Below are positions 1 through 7,245 of a stretch of DNA of 64,000 nt, piece after piece. Numbering within the stretch: position 1 is the stretch's first letter; every line of letters starts with the position of its first letter. Position numbers and translations under genes: made by a program. The notes beneath the pieces were generated by a model. It was given only the letters and a program-made list of their open reading frames with translations. It was not told the origin of the DNA and ran no database searches. Where the stretch lies: NCBI RefSeq assembly GCF_024580735.1, contig NZ_JANIJX010000014.1, positions 1 to 64,000 on the forward strand. The letters run 5' to 3'. This DNA comes from Brevibacterium moorei (GTDB lineage: Bacteria > Actinomycetota > Actinomycetes > Actinomycetales > Brevibacteriaceae).

Positions 1-1
1 C

Positions 2-64
2 ACTCGCGCTACGTCGCTGATGGACATGATGCAGTCCGCCGACGTGGACCCCGTGATTCTATAA
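2..64 (+). CDS. C-terminal end of an unidentified plus-strand gene (partial)
   Basis: An open frame enters from the left edge and ends at TAA (62-64), giving a tail that includes SLMDMMQSADVDPVIL. It is too short to assign. If real, it converges on the minus-strand GNAT gene and would mark the far side of the ychF-linked module array. It could equally be a chance frame. Confidence 0.2.
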   Translation, partial: TRATSLMDMMQSADVDPVIL

Positions 65-121
65 GGGCTCATTGCAGATAGGACGAATGTCAGCCGCCGA
101 GGAGCGCTTCGAAACTCAGTG

Positions 122-156
122 TCAGACGTGGAAACGGAACCCCACCACATCACCGG
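122..156 (-). repeat. ychF-3'-end repeat copy R6 (divergent)
   Basis: On the minus strand this stretch reads GDVVGFRFHV-stop, close to the ychF tail [10 protein letters not shown]-stop at 11635. It is the most diverged copy: GGG for GAG, CAC for AAC, and a TGA stop like that of ychF itself. It forms the last codons of the acetyltransferase gene. It may be the outermost attachment-site copy of the array, possibly carrying the original ychF 3' half. Confidence 0.6.
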
Positions 157-628
157 TTACTTCTCCTCCCGACAACGCCATGTGCAGTAACGGATACGGA
201 AGACCCTGCTGGTCCGCCTCGCTTCGACCAACGACCACGAACCCGTGCCGACGGTAGAACTCGGAGGCCTGCGTGTTCTGCTCGTTGACGTCAACGGTTG
301 TCACACCGTTTCTGGCGACGACGGCCTCCAACAATGCAGAACCGATCCCGCTGGCTCGCTGACAGGCGTCAACAAAGAGCATCTCCAGTCGGCGCTCTCC
401 GACACCTGCGAACCCCGAGACCACACCGCCACGCTCTGCCACGTACACGTCGACTTCTGGCAGGTAGTCCGACTCAAGTTGCGACTGAATCTGGTCACGA
501 TGCACCGGAGCCAAGAAGTCGTGCGTCGCATCTACAGCGCTCCGCCAGATCTCGACAAGCCTGGGATACTCCCTCGCGCCGTTCACCGGCCGAATACAGA
601 CTGCAGAATCACGGCTGCGCAAACTCAC
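122..628 (-). CDS. GNAT family N-acetyltransferase
   Basis: This 168-residue protein has the GNAT fold signatures: an acetyl-CoA pyrophosphate loop RASGIG at residues 91-96 after a beta strand (EMLFVD), and the C-terminal FYRRHGF motif at 124-130. It should transfer acetyl from acetyl-CoA to a small molecule or protein amine; the substrate is unknown. The GTG start at 628 is chosen because GGAGGAGGAAAGAA sits just upstream; an ATG at 700 lies inside the upstream repeat R5. The last nine residues (DVVGFRFHV) come from a copy of the ychF 3' end, so the natural C-terminus has probably been replaced or extended. It is the only gene in its roughly 0.5-kb module and starts about 30 bp after R5. Confidence 0.8.
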   Translation of the reverse strand: MSLRSRDSAVCIRPVNGAREYPRLVEIWRSAVDATHDFLAPVHRDQIQSQLESDYLPEVDVYVAERGGVVSGFAGVGERRLEMLFVDACQRASGIGSALLEAVVARNGVTTVDVNEQNTQASEFYRRHGFVVVGRSEADQQGLPYPLLHMALSGGEVTGDVVGFRFHV

Positions 629-656
629 TTCTTTCCTCCTCCAGAGGGGTATTCCG

Positions 657-693
657 CTATACGTTAAACCGGAACTCCACCGAGTTCCGACAC
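657..693 (-). repeat. ychF-3'-end repeat copy R5
   Basis: The minus strand reads GTGGAGTTCCGGTTTAACGT then ATAG, that is VEFRFNV followed by TAG. CGGAAC on the left and GTTCCG on the right flank the centre as inverted arms. It separates the GNAT module from the 320-residue membrane-protein module. The codons (CGG TTT AAC GTA TAG) match copy R3 but not ychF, which suggests the copy came with an incoming element. Confidence 0.85.
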
Positions 694-714
694 GGAGCAA
701 CCTCTACAACGCGA

Positions 715-1677
715 TTAATGCTCCCTACCATCAAGGGGATCAGTTTCTAACTCTCCCGCTTCGAACCCAATACTCCAAGGTAAATACGGACCCATACCAA
801 AAAATGTCCATCCGACTCCATTGCGCCACACCAACGTCAGAACCGTCGCACCCCGCGCCCCACAGCGCGTATCTCGATCATCGAGGAGACGAACGTATGC
901 TATGCGAGGCGTCGGATACCAGACGTGCAGCGCTAGGTTAGCAGTTCTAAGTATTTTTCGAATTTCTAACAACTCGTCTTCGGGTGTCTCGTTCCACCCA
1001 ACTGCTTGGTCAACCAAATACTCGTGAAATTGTTGATCAGCAATACTCTCATCGTTCGCAACTGTAGTAAACGCAAAGACAATTGCAAGTGGATTATATG
1101 GATTCTCGACAGGACCGGCCTGAGCCAGAGAAAATTCATCCTCGGCCTCTACCATCGCTGCTGCGATTGGCCCTTTCACTTTTTCTAGCTTTCCATCGAA
1201 TTCCCGTCTCCACCGACCACCTTCGTGATCGCTGAAAACCACCTCCGCTACGAGCCCTCGGAAAGCATCGTGAGCAAATTCACCAAAACCCAGCATCCCC
1301 ATAGTCACGTCGTAGACAAATTCTCGCTTCGGTGGAAGGACCGGAATCACTCTCGGTGCGGATAGTGGTCCGAGTCGAATCACACCGTCACCAGTCTCGA
1401 TCCCGCAAGTAACTTCAGCTTTAAAAACTGGCTCATCAGATTCATTTGCGAGATGCAGATAGACTGATCGCTGATAGTAATCTCCATCAGCACTTGGACT
1501 ATAGCTGTGTTCAAGCCAAGCAGATACCAAGGAGGCGACTTTCCTCCGTGCAAAAATACGCCGGCGTACAGAAATAACAATGGCGACCGTCGCTTGGCAG
1601 AGAGCAACGACCAGAGCCACGACAACAGCGCCAACCGTCCCGATCGTAGTCCAATAGTCATAATTGACTTGGTCCAT
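715..1677 (-). CDS. Hypothetical single-pass membrane protein, module cargo
   Basis: This 320-residue protein is not recognised. One hydrophobic helix lies at about residues 12-36 (TIGTVGAVVVALVVALCQAT and onwards), followed by a basic RRRIFARR stop-transfer. The long soluble part, probably cytoplasmic, has a beta-rich first half (residues 70-170) and an acidic middle. Base composition is visibly A+T-richer than the rest of the window (for example around 1000-1200), which supports foreign origin. It is the sole gene between repeats R5 and R4 and its stop codon is about 20 bp from R5. The topology (short N-terminal anchor, soluble domain) resembles orphan accessory or defence cargo, but no function can be assigned. 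Confidence 0.7.
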   Translation of the reverse strand: MDQVNYDYWTTIGTVGAVVVALVVALCQATVAIVISVRRRIFARRKVASLVSAWLEHSYSPSADGDYYQRSVYLHLANESDEPVFKAEVTCGIETGDGVIRLGPLSAPRVIPVLPPKREFVYDVTMGMLGFGEFAHDAFRGLVAEVVFSDHEGGRWRREFDGKLEKVKGPIAAAMVEAEDEFSLAQAGPVENPYNPLAIVFAFTTVANDESIADQQFHEYLVDQAVGWNETPEDELLEIRKILRTANLALHVWYPTPRIAYVRLLDDRDTRCGARGATVLTLVWRNGVGWTFFGMGPYLPWSIGFEAGELETDPLDGREH

Positions 1678-1803
1678 TGTCCCTCTTCACTGCTTCTCAG
1701 CGACGAACCCACGAACCCAGGTCGTCAGTGGCGTAGCTGTCATACAAGTATGCGGCCTCGGCTACTCGAAGACACCATACATCTCACTTCGCTCAGCGAG
1801 AAG

Positions 1804-1840
1804 TTACACATTGAACCTAAACTCCACCACATTCCGACAC
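1804..1840 (-). repeat. ychF-3'-end repeat copy R4
   Basis: The minus strand reads CGGAATGTGGTGGAGTTTAG then GTTCAATGTGTAA, coding NVVEFRFNV and a TAA stop. It has AGG for Arg where the other copies have CGN, and a different stop codon. These are synonymous differences that keep the peptide. It lies between the toxin-antitoxin module and the 320-residue membrane-protein module. Confidence 0.85.
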
Positions 1841-1939
1841 AAATCAATCTCTGGCACTGTCGAGCTATTTGGCACTCGTCCCGAAGGCGTAGTCCCGCCT
1901 GATTCCAGCAGTTGCATGTCCCCAGCCGCTCGTCCGCAC

Positions 1940-2149
1940 TCACGCCTGATGAGCGTCAAACCCTGACTCATCAGCTAATCTCTCGGCAACCGACCAAATA
2001 AGCGGATCCCCCGTTTGCACAACCTCAAAGAGAAGACAGCCGGCCTCTGCCCGAGTGAGTTCAATATGTCGGGGCTGGTAACGGCAGACGGTCTCCACCT
2101 CTGCGTCGTCCGCACACCGGAGGAGACCCGCCAACTCGTTCACGCTCAC
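1940..2149 (-). CDS. Small hypothetical protein, third gene of the HigBA operon
   Basis: This 69-residue protein starts with an ATG that overlaps the higA stop codon by 4 bp (ATGA), so it is very probably translated by coupling with the antitoxin. It is predicted soluble and mildly acidic, with two cysteine-containing helices (LLRCADDAEVETVCRY) and no recognised domain. As the third member of a compact toxin-antitoxin operon it could be a chaperone, a second regulator or unrelated cargo. Only the gene order supports a link. Confidence 0.55.
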   Translation of the reverse strand: MSVNELAGLLRCADDAEVETVCRYQPRHIELTRAEAGCLLFEVVQTGDPLIWSVAERLADESGFDAHQA

Positions 2150-2448
2150 GCAACCTTCAGTGGGGTAATCTCTGCGATCTGGCCGGCGGCTCGGTCCTCG
2201 GCAATTTCCAGATCATAACGAGTCTGCAGATTCAGCCAGAACTGGGGGTCCGTACCAAAGTAGCGCCCCAGCCGAAGTGCAGTGTCAGCGGTTATTGCAC
2301 GCTTGCCGTGGACGATCTCATTGATTCGACGGGGAGGTACTCCAATGGACACGGCCAGCTTGTGCTGTGTGATCCCGAATCCTCCGATGAAGTCCTCCAT
2401 CAAGACCTCACCAGGATGGATCGGTGGGTAGAGCTTCTCGGACATCAT
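2146..2448 (-). CDS. higA: HigA-type antitoxin, XRE-family HTH
   Basis: This is a 100-residue DNA-binding antitoxin of the HigA class. It opens with the family signature YPPIHPGEVLMEDF and carries an XRE helix-turn-helix at about residues 24-66 (ITQHKLAVSIGVPPRRINEI, then HGKRAITADTALRLGRYFG), ending with the typical FWLNLQTRYDLEIA. It neutralises HigB and represses the operon. Two ATG codons follow GAGGAGGC; the second (2445) has better spacing to the Shine-Dalgarno. The gene lies 6 bp after higB and overlaps the next gene. Confidence 0.9.
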   Translation of the reverse strand: MMSEKLYPPIHPGEVLMEDFIGGFGITQHKLAVSIGVPPRRINEIVHGKRAITADTALRLGRYFGTDPQFWLNLQTRYDLEIAEDRAAGQIAEITPLKVA

Positions 2449-2454
2449 GCCTCC

Positions 2455-2736
2455 TCAGTGGTAATCCTCGATCTTCACGTCTTCTGGCCCAGCATCCGTC
2501 CAACGGAAGCAGATCCTCCACTGGTCATTGACCCGGACGCTGTACTGTCCCCGCCGGTCGCCCTTCAACGCCTCAAGGCGGTTGCCGGGCGGGACACGCA
2601 GAACTTGTAACGTCGTTGCCGCATCCAGAAGATGCAGCTTCCTGTTCTCGGCTTTGTGGATTCGCGGATCAAGTCGCTTGACAGGTTTACGGAACCACAC
2701 GCGCTCCGTATCCCGGTCGGCGAACGATCTGATCAT
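2455..2736 (-). CDS. higB: HigB-type toxin, RelE/ParE superfamily
   Basis: At 93 residues it has normal length for the HigB toxin family (type II toxins that cut ribosome-bound mRNA). Visible family features are an N-terminal MIRSFADRDTERVW, the central basic segment LEALKGDRRGQYSVRVNDQW and the C-terminal ICFRW with EDVKIEDYH. The toxin-first order is the usual HigBA arrangement. The ATG at 2736 gives the normal family N-terminus; an upstream GTG at 2754 would add six residues. The start lies only about 25 bp from repeat R3, so the promoter must be very short, lie inside R3, or be further upstream. Confidence 0.88.
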   Translation of the reverse strand: MIRSFADRDTERVWFRKPVKRLDPRIHKAENRKLHLLDAATTLQVLRVPPGNRLEALKGDRRGQYSVRVNDQWRICFRWTDAGPEDVKIEDYH

Positions 2737-2776
2737 GACGAAATGCCGCCACACCTAACGCGACACGTCAATAACG

Positions 2777-2812
2777 CTATACGTTAAACCGGAACTCGAC
2801 CACGTTCCGTAG
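2777..2812 (-). repeat. ychF-3'-end repeat copy R3
   Basis: The minus strand reads CGGAACGTGGTCGAGTTCCG at its core, a 20-bp imperfect dyad (CGGAAC / GTTCCG arms, 8-bp centre), then GTTTAACGTATAG. It codes VVEFRFNV and TAG. It sits between the toxin-antitoxin module and the remnant serine recombinase gene at 2842, the position expected of an attachment site next to its integrase. Confidence 0.87.
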
Positions 2813-2841
2813 CCGAATAACCTTTGACGTAGATTGACTCC

Positions 2842-3009
2842 ATGAGTGCTGAGCCTCGGCGGGTCGCCGTCTACCTGCGGATCTCTCAGTATCGCGAGAA
2901 CCGTCGCCTGGGCATGGACCGCCACAGGGAGGACGCCGAGGCGCTCATCAAGGCTAGAGGATGGACTCCAGCAGGGGTCTACGAGGACAACGACATCTCC
3001 GGCAATGGA
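2842..3009 (+). pseudogene. Truncated large serine recombinase (N-terminal catalytic part only)
   Basis: About 56 residues match the start of actinobacterial serine integrases: RRVAVYLRIS (the catalytic serine is the S of YLRIS), a GMDRHREDAEAL segment, and GVYEDNDIS. Intact enzymes have 450-600 residues. Here the recombinase sense stops after DISGNG and runs into unrelated G+C-rich DNA. The start lies 30 bp from repeat R3, the usual spacing between a serine integrase gene and its att site. It probably is the relic of the enzyme that inserted at least one of these modules; it cannot be active. Confidence 0.75.
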
Positions 3010-3169
3010 GTTCTCCGATGCCGCCATCGCCCCCGCCCTGCTGGGCGAGGACCTGACGGTGGGCCCCACACGACCCCGGCGGGCACGCGCCTGCCGGCCA
3101 CGCGGTGGGCAATCGCGGCGGCGCCGGCCGGTGCCAGCGGCGGCTCGAACGGCCCGGACGGCTTCCGGG

Positions 3170-3853
3170 TCACCGGGCGGCGCCCGCCCCCGCCACCACG
3201 AGGTCGATGAGCCGGCGGAGCACCACATCGACGTCCTCGCCGTCGATCCGTCTCTGCCGGGAGCGGTTGAGCTCGGCCAGCACCCCGGCGACGATGAGGC
3301 GGGCGCCGGCCGCCGCAGCCGCACCGGGCTCGTCGCCAGCAGTGCCTGTCGCACCGTCCCGCGCCGCTCCGATCGCACCGGAAGCGTCGGCCCGGCCGTC
3401 CTGCAGGCGCGCGGCGATCTGCTCTTCGAGGCGATCGACGTGGTCGAGGACCCGCCGGCGATGCGGCATATCCGCACCGAAGAGGATCTCGCGGGCGACC
3501 CACGTCGTGGGCTCGGGCCAGCGGCGCATCGCGGCGACGAACGGCGAGATCAGCTCCGCGATCTGGGCCGCGGTCTCCCCCGCCGCCGGCGCGGAGCGCG
3601 GCGGGGCCGTGTTCGCCTGCTCGTGGGCGCCCCAGAGCGGCTCAGCGACCATCATGAGCAGCTCCGCCTTCGTGGCCGCGTACTGGAAGACGGTCCCCTG
3701 CGCCACATCCGCGACGCGCGCGACCTCGCTCATCGACGTGCGCTCGAACCCGCGCTCCTCGAACAGCGCCAGCGCCGCGGCGAGGATGCGGGCGCGCTTG
3801 TCCGCCTTCGCCCGCTCGCGCCTGCCCGGCGCCGCCGCTTGCCCGTGCCGCAT
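3170..3853 (-). CDS. TetR-family regulator, divergent from oleate hydratase
   Basis: This is a repressor of about 227 residues with an N-terminal helix-turn-helix (ARILAAALALFEERGFERTS, then MSEVARVADVAQGTVFQYAATKAELL) and a variable ligand domain rich in Ala and Gly (DEPGAAAAAGARLIVAGVL). It is divergent from the oleate hydratase gene. The 100-bp gap holds two overlapping palindromes built on TGAGT/ACTCA (3888-3908), and the same half-sites recur before the dehydrogenase gene at 7234, so it probably controls both. The ATG at 3853 is preferred because AGGA lies upstream; a GTG at 3871 has no visible ribosome-binding site. The effector is plausibly a fatty acid or acyl-CoA (inference). Confidence 0.85.
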   Translation of the reverse strand: MRHGQAAAPGRRERAKADKRARILAAALALFEERGFERTSMSEVARVADVAQGTVFQYAATKAELLMMVAEPLWGAHEQANTAPPRSAPAAGETAAQIAELISPFVAAMRRWPEPTTWVAREILFGADMPHRRRVLDHVDRLEEQIAARLQDGRADASGAIGAARDGATGTAGDEPGAAAAAGARLIVAGVLAELNRSRQRRIDGEDVDVVLRRLIDLVVAGAGAAR

Positions 3854-3887
3854 GGAATCCTGAGTCCTCACACCGCGATTGTAGTCG

Positions 3888-3908
3888 ACTCATTATTGAG
3901 TACACTCA
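3888..3908. promoter_or_regulatory. Putative TetR operator pair
   Basis: Two overlapping dyads, ACTCATTATTGAGT (3888-3901) and TGAGTACACTCA (3897-3908), lie between the divergent tetR and oleate hydratase genes. The half-site TGAG...CTCA is repeated at 7234-7245. Palindromes at this place are typical of TetR autoregulation. Confidence 0.55.
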
Positions 3909-3957
3909 ATTACGAGGCCGGACGACCGCCGTCCGGCCTCGTCGGGAAGGACGGACC

Positions 3958-5715
3958 ATGGAACACACGGCAGGCAACTACGAGGCATTCGCGCGCCCCC
4001 GCCCCGCGCGGCACGCCCAGGAGACGAAGGCGTACATCGTCGGCAGCGGGCTGGCCGGGCTCGCGGCGGCCGTCTTCCTCATCCGCGACGCCGGGGTCCC
4101 CGGCGCCAACGTCACGATCCTCGAGAAGGGCGAGACCTCCGGCGGTGCCCTCGACGGCCTCGACGTCCCAGAGAAGGGCTTCGTCATCCGCGGCGGCCGG
4201 GAGCTGGAGAACCACATGGAGTGCCTGTGGGACATGATGCGCTCCATCCCCTCCCTGGAGCTCGAGGACGCCTCCGTGCTCGACGAGTTCTACTGGCTCA
4301 ACAAGGACGACCCCAACTACTCGCTGCGTCGCGCCACCGTGCGCCAGGGCGAGGACGCCGGCCACGAGGGCCGCTTCGACCTGCCGAAGCGGGCGCAGAA
4401 GGACCTGTTGAAGATCTTCCTCGCCGAGCGCTCCGAGATGGAGGGCAAGCGCATCGACGAGGTGATGGGCCGCGAGTTCCTCGACTCGCCGTTCTGGATG
4501 TACTGGCGGACGATGTTCGCCTTCGAGGAGTGGCACTCCGCGCTCGAGTTCAAGCTCTACCTCCACCGCTTCATCCACCACATCGGCGGGCTGCCCGACT
4601 TCACTGCGCTGAAGTTCACGAAGTACAACCAGTACGAGTCCTTCGTCCTGCCGCTCATGCACTACCTCACCGAGCACGGCGTCGTCTTCCGCTCCGGCAC
4701 CGAGGTCCTCGATGTGGACTTCGCCCACCGCAACGGCGAGATCCGCGCCACCGCGATCCGCTGCCGCCGCGACGGCGCCGAGGAGACCATCGAGCTCGGC
4801 GAGCACGACCTCGCGCTCATGACGATCGGCTCGCTCGTGGACAACTCCGATGACGGCGACCACCACACGCCCGCAGCCCTCAACGAGGGCCCGGCCCCGG
4901 CCTGGGACCTGTGGAAGCGCATCGCGAGAAAGAACCCGGCGTTCGGGCGCCCGGAGGTCTTCTGCTCCTCGATCGAGGAGACGAAGTGGGAATCGGCCAC
5001 CGTCACGACGCTCGATGAGCGCATCCCCGCCTACATCGAGCGCATCGCCCAGCGCGATCCGTTCAGCGGCCGCGTGGTCACCGGCGGCATCGTCACCGCC
5101 GAGGACTCCTCCTGGCTGCTGAGCTGGACGGTCAATCGCCAGCCGCACTTCAAAAAGCAGCCGAAGGATCAGATCGTCGTCTGGGTCTACGGTCTGTTCG
5201 TCGACGTCGACGGCGACTACGTGAAGAAGCCCCTGGCGCAGTGCACCGGCGAGGAGATCACCCAGGAGTGGCTCTACCACCTGGGCGTGCCCGTCGAGGA
5301 GATCCCCGAGCTCGCGGCGACCGGCGCCCGGTGCGTGCCGGTCATGATGCCCTACGTGACGAGCTTCTTCATGCCCCGCCGCGCGGGTGACCGGCCGCAG
5401 GTCGTGCCGGAGGGGGCGGCGAACTTCGCGTTCCTCGGGCAGTTCGCGGAGACCGGCCGCGACACGATCTTCACGACCGAGTACTCGGTGCGCACCGGCA
5501 TGGAGGCCGTTTACGAACTCCTCGACGTGGAGCGCGGCGTGCCGGAGACCTGGGGTTCCACGTACGATGTGCGCGACCTGCTCGAGGCCTCGGCGCGCAT
5601 GCGCGACGGCAAGAAGGTGGAGATGCCCGGCCCGGCCGCGCTGCGCGGCTACCTGCGCGGCAGGCTCGAGCACGGGGAGATCGGCCAGCTCCTCGAGGAG
5701 CACGGGCTCATCTGA
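3958..5715 (+). CDS. ohyA: Oleate hydratase (FAD-dependent, MCRA family)
   Basis: This 585-residue flavoenzyme adds water to the cis-9 double bond of oleic acid (or a related fatty acid) to give 10-hydroxy fatty acids, a detoxification or lipid-modifying activity. The nucleotide-binding motif GSGLAGLAAAVFL is at about residues 28-40 and is followed by the acidic ILEKGETSGGALDG loop. The hallmark RGGRELENHMECLWD, which carries the family's active-site glutamate, is at about 80-94. The conserved end part includes FLGQFAETGRDTIFTTEYSV. GGAAGGACGGACC precedes the ATG. The gene lies in a very G+C-rich segment unlike its surroundings and is divergent from a TetR gene. Length and motifs are normal. 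Confidence 0.93.
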   Translation: MEHTAGNYEAFARPRPARHAQETKAYIVGSGLAGLAAAVFLIRDAGVPGANVTILEKGETSGGALDGLDVPEKGFVIRGGRELENHMECLWDMMRSIPSLELEDASVLDEFYWLNKDDPNYSLRRATVRQGEDAGHEGRFDLPKRAQKDLLKIFLAERSEMEGKRIDEVMGREFLDSPFWMYWRTMFAFEEWHSALEFKLYLHRFIHHIGGLPDFTALKFTKYNQYESFVLPLMHYLTEHGVVFRSGTEVLDVDFAHRNGEIRATAIRCRRDGAEETIELGEHDLALMTIGSLVDNSDDGDHHTPAALNEGPAPAWDLWKRIARKNPAFGRPEVFCSSIEETKWESATVTTLDERIPAYIERIAQRDPFSGRVVTGGIVTAEDSSWLLSWTVNRQPHFKKQPKDQIVVWVYGLFVDVDGDYVKKPLAQCTGEEITQEWLYHLGVPVEEIPELAATGARCVPVMMPYVTSFFMPRRAGDRPQVVPEGAANFAFLGQFAETGRDTIFTTEYSVRTGMEAVYELLDVERGVPETWGSTYDVRDLLEASARMRDGKKVEMPGPAALRGYLRGRLEHGEIGQLLEEHGLI

Positions 5716-5848
5716 GCCCCGCCCACCGCGGGTGCGCCTCGGGCCCGGTCCCGAGGCGCGCCTAGGCTGGTCCCATGTCGCCCACCGCTCCCCTCGGCTC
5801 CGAATCCCGCCTGCCCGCCGCCTGGCGGCCCTGGCGCCGGCCCTCGCG

Positions 5849-6122
5849 ATCGGCCTGGAAGACCGGCGATATGCGCACGGACAGGGCGGTGACGCCCCGG
5901 CTCATGGCGGGCGTCAGCGCGCTGAAGACGAGGCCGGCCAAGGTGACCATGGCCCCGGAGATGATGCCCAGCAGCGAGCCCACGGCCCCCCGCGTCGAGC
6001 TGCGGGTAGTGCAGCGGCGGCGCGAGCGCGCGGTCGAGGGCAGGCAGCACGGCGCCGATGGCGAGCAGGAAGAGGCGCAGGGGGATGCCCCACATCGTGG
6101 GCACGCGGACGTGGCGGCACAT
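5849..6122 (-). pseudogene. Remnant of a DUF2254-like membrane protein (frameshifted, truncated)
   Basis: A membrane-protein sense begins with MWGIPLRLFLLAIGAVLPAL and YPQLDAG, then shifts frame in a G6 run near 5987-5992 to continue as SLLGIISGAMVTLAGLVFSA and VTALSVRISPVFQ. Removing one G joins the two as LDAGAVGSLLGI. This resembles the N-terminal membrane region of DUF2254 proteins, but the coding sense ends around 5849, so only about 90 of some 400 residues remain. The rest of the gap 5716-6314 shows nothing else recognisable. Family assignment is tentative. Confidence 0.4.
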
Positions 6123-6314
6123 GGCGGCCCATTCGCGGCGGTCGGCGGCTGTCTCCCGGCGGGCCGGGCCCGCCTCGGAATCGCCGTCCCTCAGCGCTGC
6201 ACCCACACGGACCTCCTCGCGACCGGGCCGCCCGGCGGCGCGCCCGCCGCACCCGTGGCGCGGCAGGTCGAGCCTACCGAGCGCGGCCCACCTCCACCAC
6301 AGAGCGGGCGGGAC

Positions 6315-7175
6315 TCAGCCCTGCGGGTCGTCGTAGAAGCCGCCGCCCGCGCCGGCGCCCATGCGTCCGCGGTCGATGTAGTGCTCCTTGAGCCAGGCGG
6401 CGAGGCGCTGGCTGTGCTCATCGCCGCTCGACAGGATGTTGTAGGCGGTGCCAAGGCCCACGACGTCGTAGATCTGGAACGGTCCCATGGGCGCGCCCGT
6501 GGCGATCCGCCAGACGTTGTCGACGTCCTCTGGCTGTGCGTAGCCGCCCGCCGCCAGGTCGAGGGCCGCATTGAGGAAGGGCACGAGCAGCGAGTTGAGC
6601 ACGTAGCCGGGGCGCTCCTTGAGCACGGGGATGGGCACCATGCCGATGGCGCGGGCGAACTCCACGACCGTGTCGAAGACCGCGGGGCTCGTCTCCGCTG
6701 TGCCCATGACCTCGGCGGTGTTGAACTTCCAGATCTGGTTGGCGAAGTGCAGGGCGAGGAAGCGGTCGGGACGCCCCGTGAAGTCCTTCATGTCGCTGGG
6801 CAGCAGGGTCGAGGAGTTCGTCGCGAAGATCGTGTGCTCGGGGGCGAGCGCCGCGAGCTTCTCGTAGGTCTCGCGCTTTATGTCGAGGCGCTCCGGGACG
6901 GCCTCGATGATGAGATCGGCATTCCCCGCGGCCTGCGCGAGGTCCGTCGTCATCGCCAGGCGCTCGAGCGCTGCCTGCGTGCTGGCCTCGGTGGAGCCCT
7001 CGACCTCGGCCCGGTAGGCGGTGACGAGCGCGTCCAGGCGCTTGCGGCCGGCGCTCAGGGCCTCGTCGCCGATGTCGTAGACGGTGACGTCGAAGCCGGA
7101 GTAGGCGGTCTGGTAGGCGATCTGGGCGCCGAGCACTCCGGCACCCAGCACGGTGACGCGGGCGATGTCGCTCAT
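6315..7175 (-). CDS. 3-hydroxyacyl-CoA / 3-hydroxybutyryl-CoA dehydrogenase
   Basis: This 286-residue NAD-dependent dehydrogenase has the Rossmann motif VLGAGVLGAQIAYQ at its N-terminus, the substrate loop FATNSSTLLPS, and the catalytic-histidine region ALHFANQIWKFNTAEV. The family oxidises (S)-3-hydroxyacyl-CoA to 3-oxoacyl-CoA. The start at 7175 follows GAGGAGGAACACC. A palindrome upstream shares half-sites with the tetR/oleate hydratase operator, so the gene is probably co-regulated and may degrade a hydroxylated fatty-acid product (inference). It lies in the same G+C-rich island and ends cleanly, with the usual GGGFYDDPQG terminus. Confidence 0.88.
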   Translation of the reverse strand: MSDIARVTVLGAGVLGAQIAYQTAYSGFDVTVYDIGDEALSAGRKRLDALVTAYRAEVEGSTEASTQAALERLAMTTDLAQAAGNADLIIEAVPERLDIKRETYEKLAALAPEHTIFATNSSTLLPSDMKDFTGRPDRFLALHFANQIWKFNTAEVMGTAETSPAVFDTVVEFARAIGMVPIPVLKERPGYVLNSLLVPFLNAALDLAAGGYAQPEDVDNVWRIATGAPMGPFQIYDVVGLGTAYNILSSGDEHSQRLAAWLKEHYIDRGRMGAGAGGGFYDDPQG

Positions 7176-7233
7176 GGTGTTCCTCCTCGATGGGCCGCCG
7201 GGGCGGCAGCCGCGCAACCTGCGCGCCTATTTT

Positions 7234-7245
7234 TGAGCTTACTCA
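7234..7245. promoter_or_regulatory. Putative TetR operator copy before the dehydrogenase
   Basis: TGAGCTTACTCA is a perfect dyad of TGAG/CTCA around CTTA, inside an A+T-rich patch about 60 bp before the dehydrogenase start. It matches the operators at 3888-3908, which suggests one regulon. Confidence 0.45.

Noticed and set aside
1740-1943. 67-codon frame on the minus strand across repeat R4
   Set aside because: Composed of repeat and intergenic sequence, Cys-rich, no ribosome-binding site.
2842-3210. Intact resolvase of 122 residues
   Set aside because: Recombinase sense stops after about 56 residues; the rest is a low-complexity Pro/Arg/Gly reading of unrelated G+C-rich DNA.
3910-5703. Long minus-strand frame of 597 codons opposite oleate hydratase
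   Set aside because: A shadow frame in G+C-rich DNA; the plus strand encodes a clear FAD enzyme.
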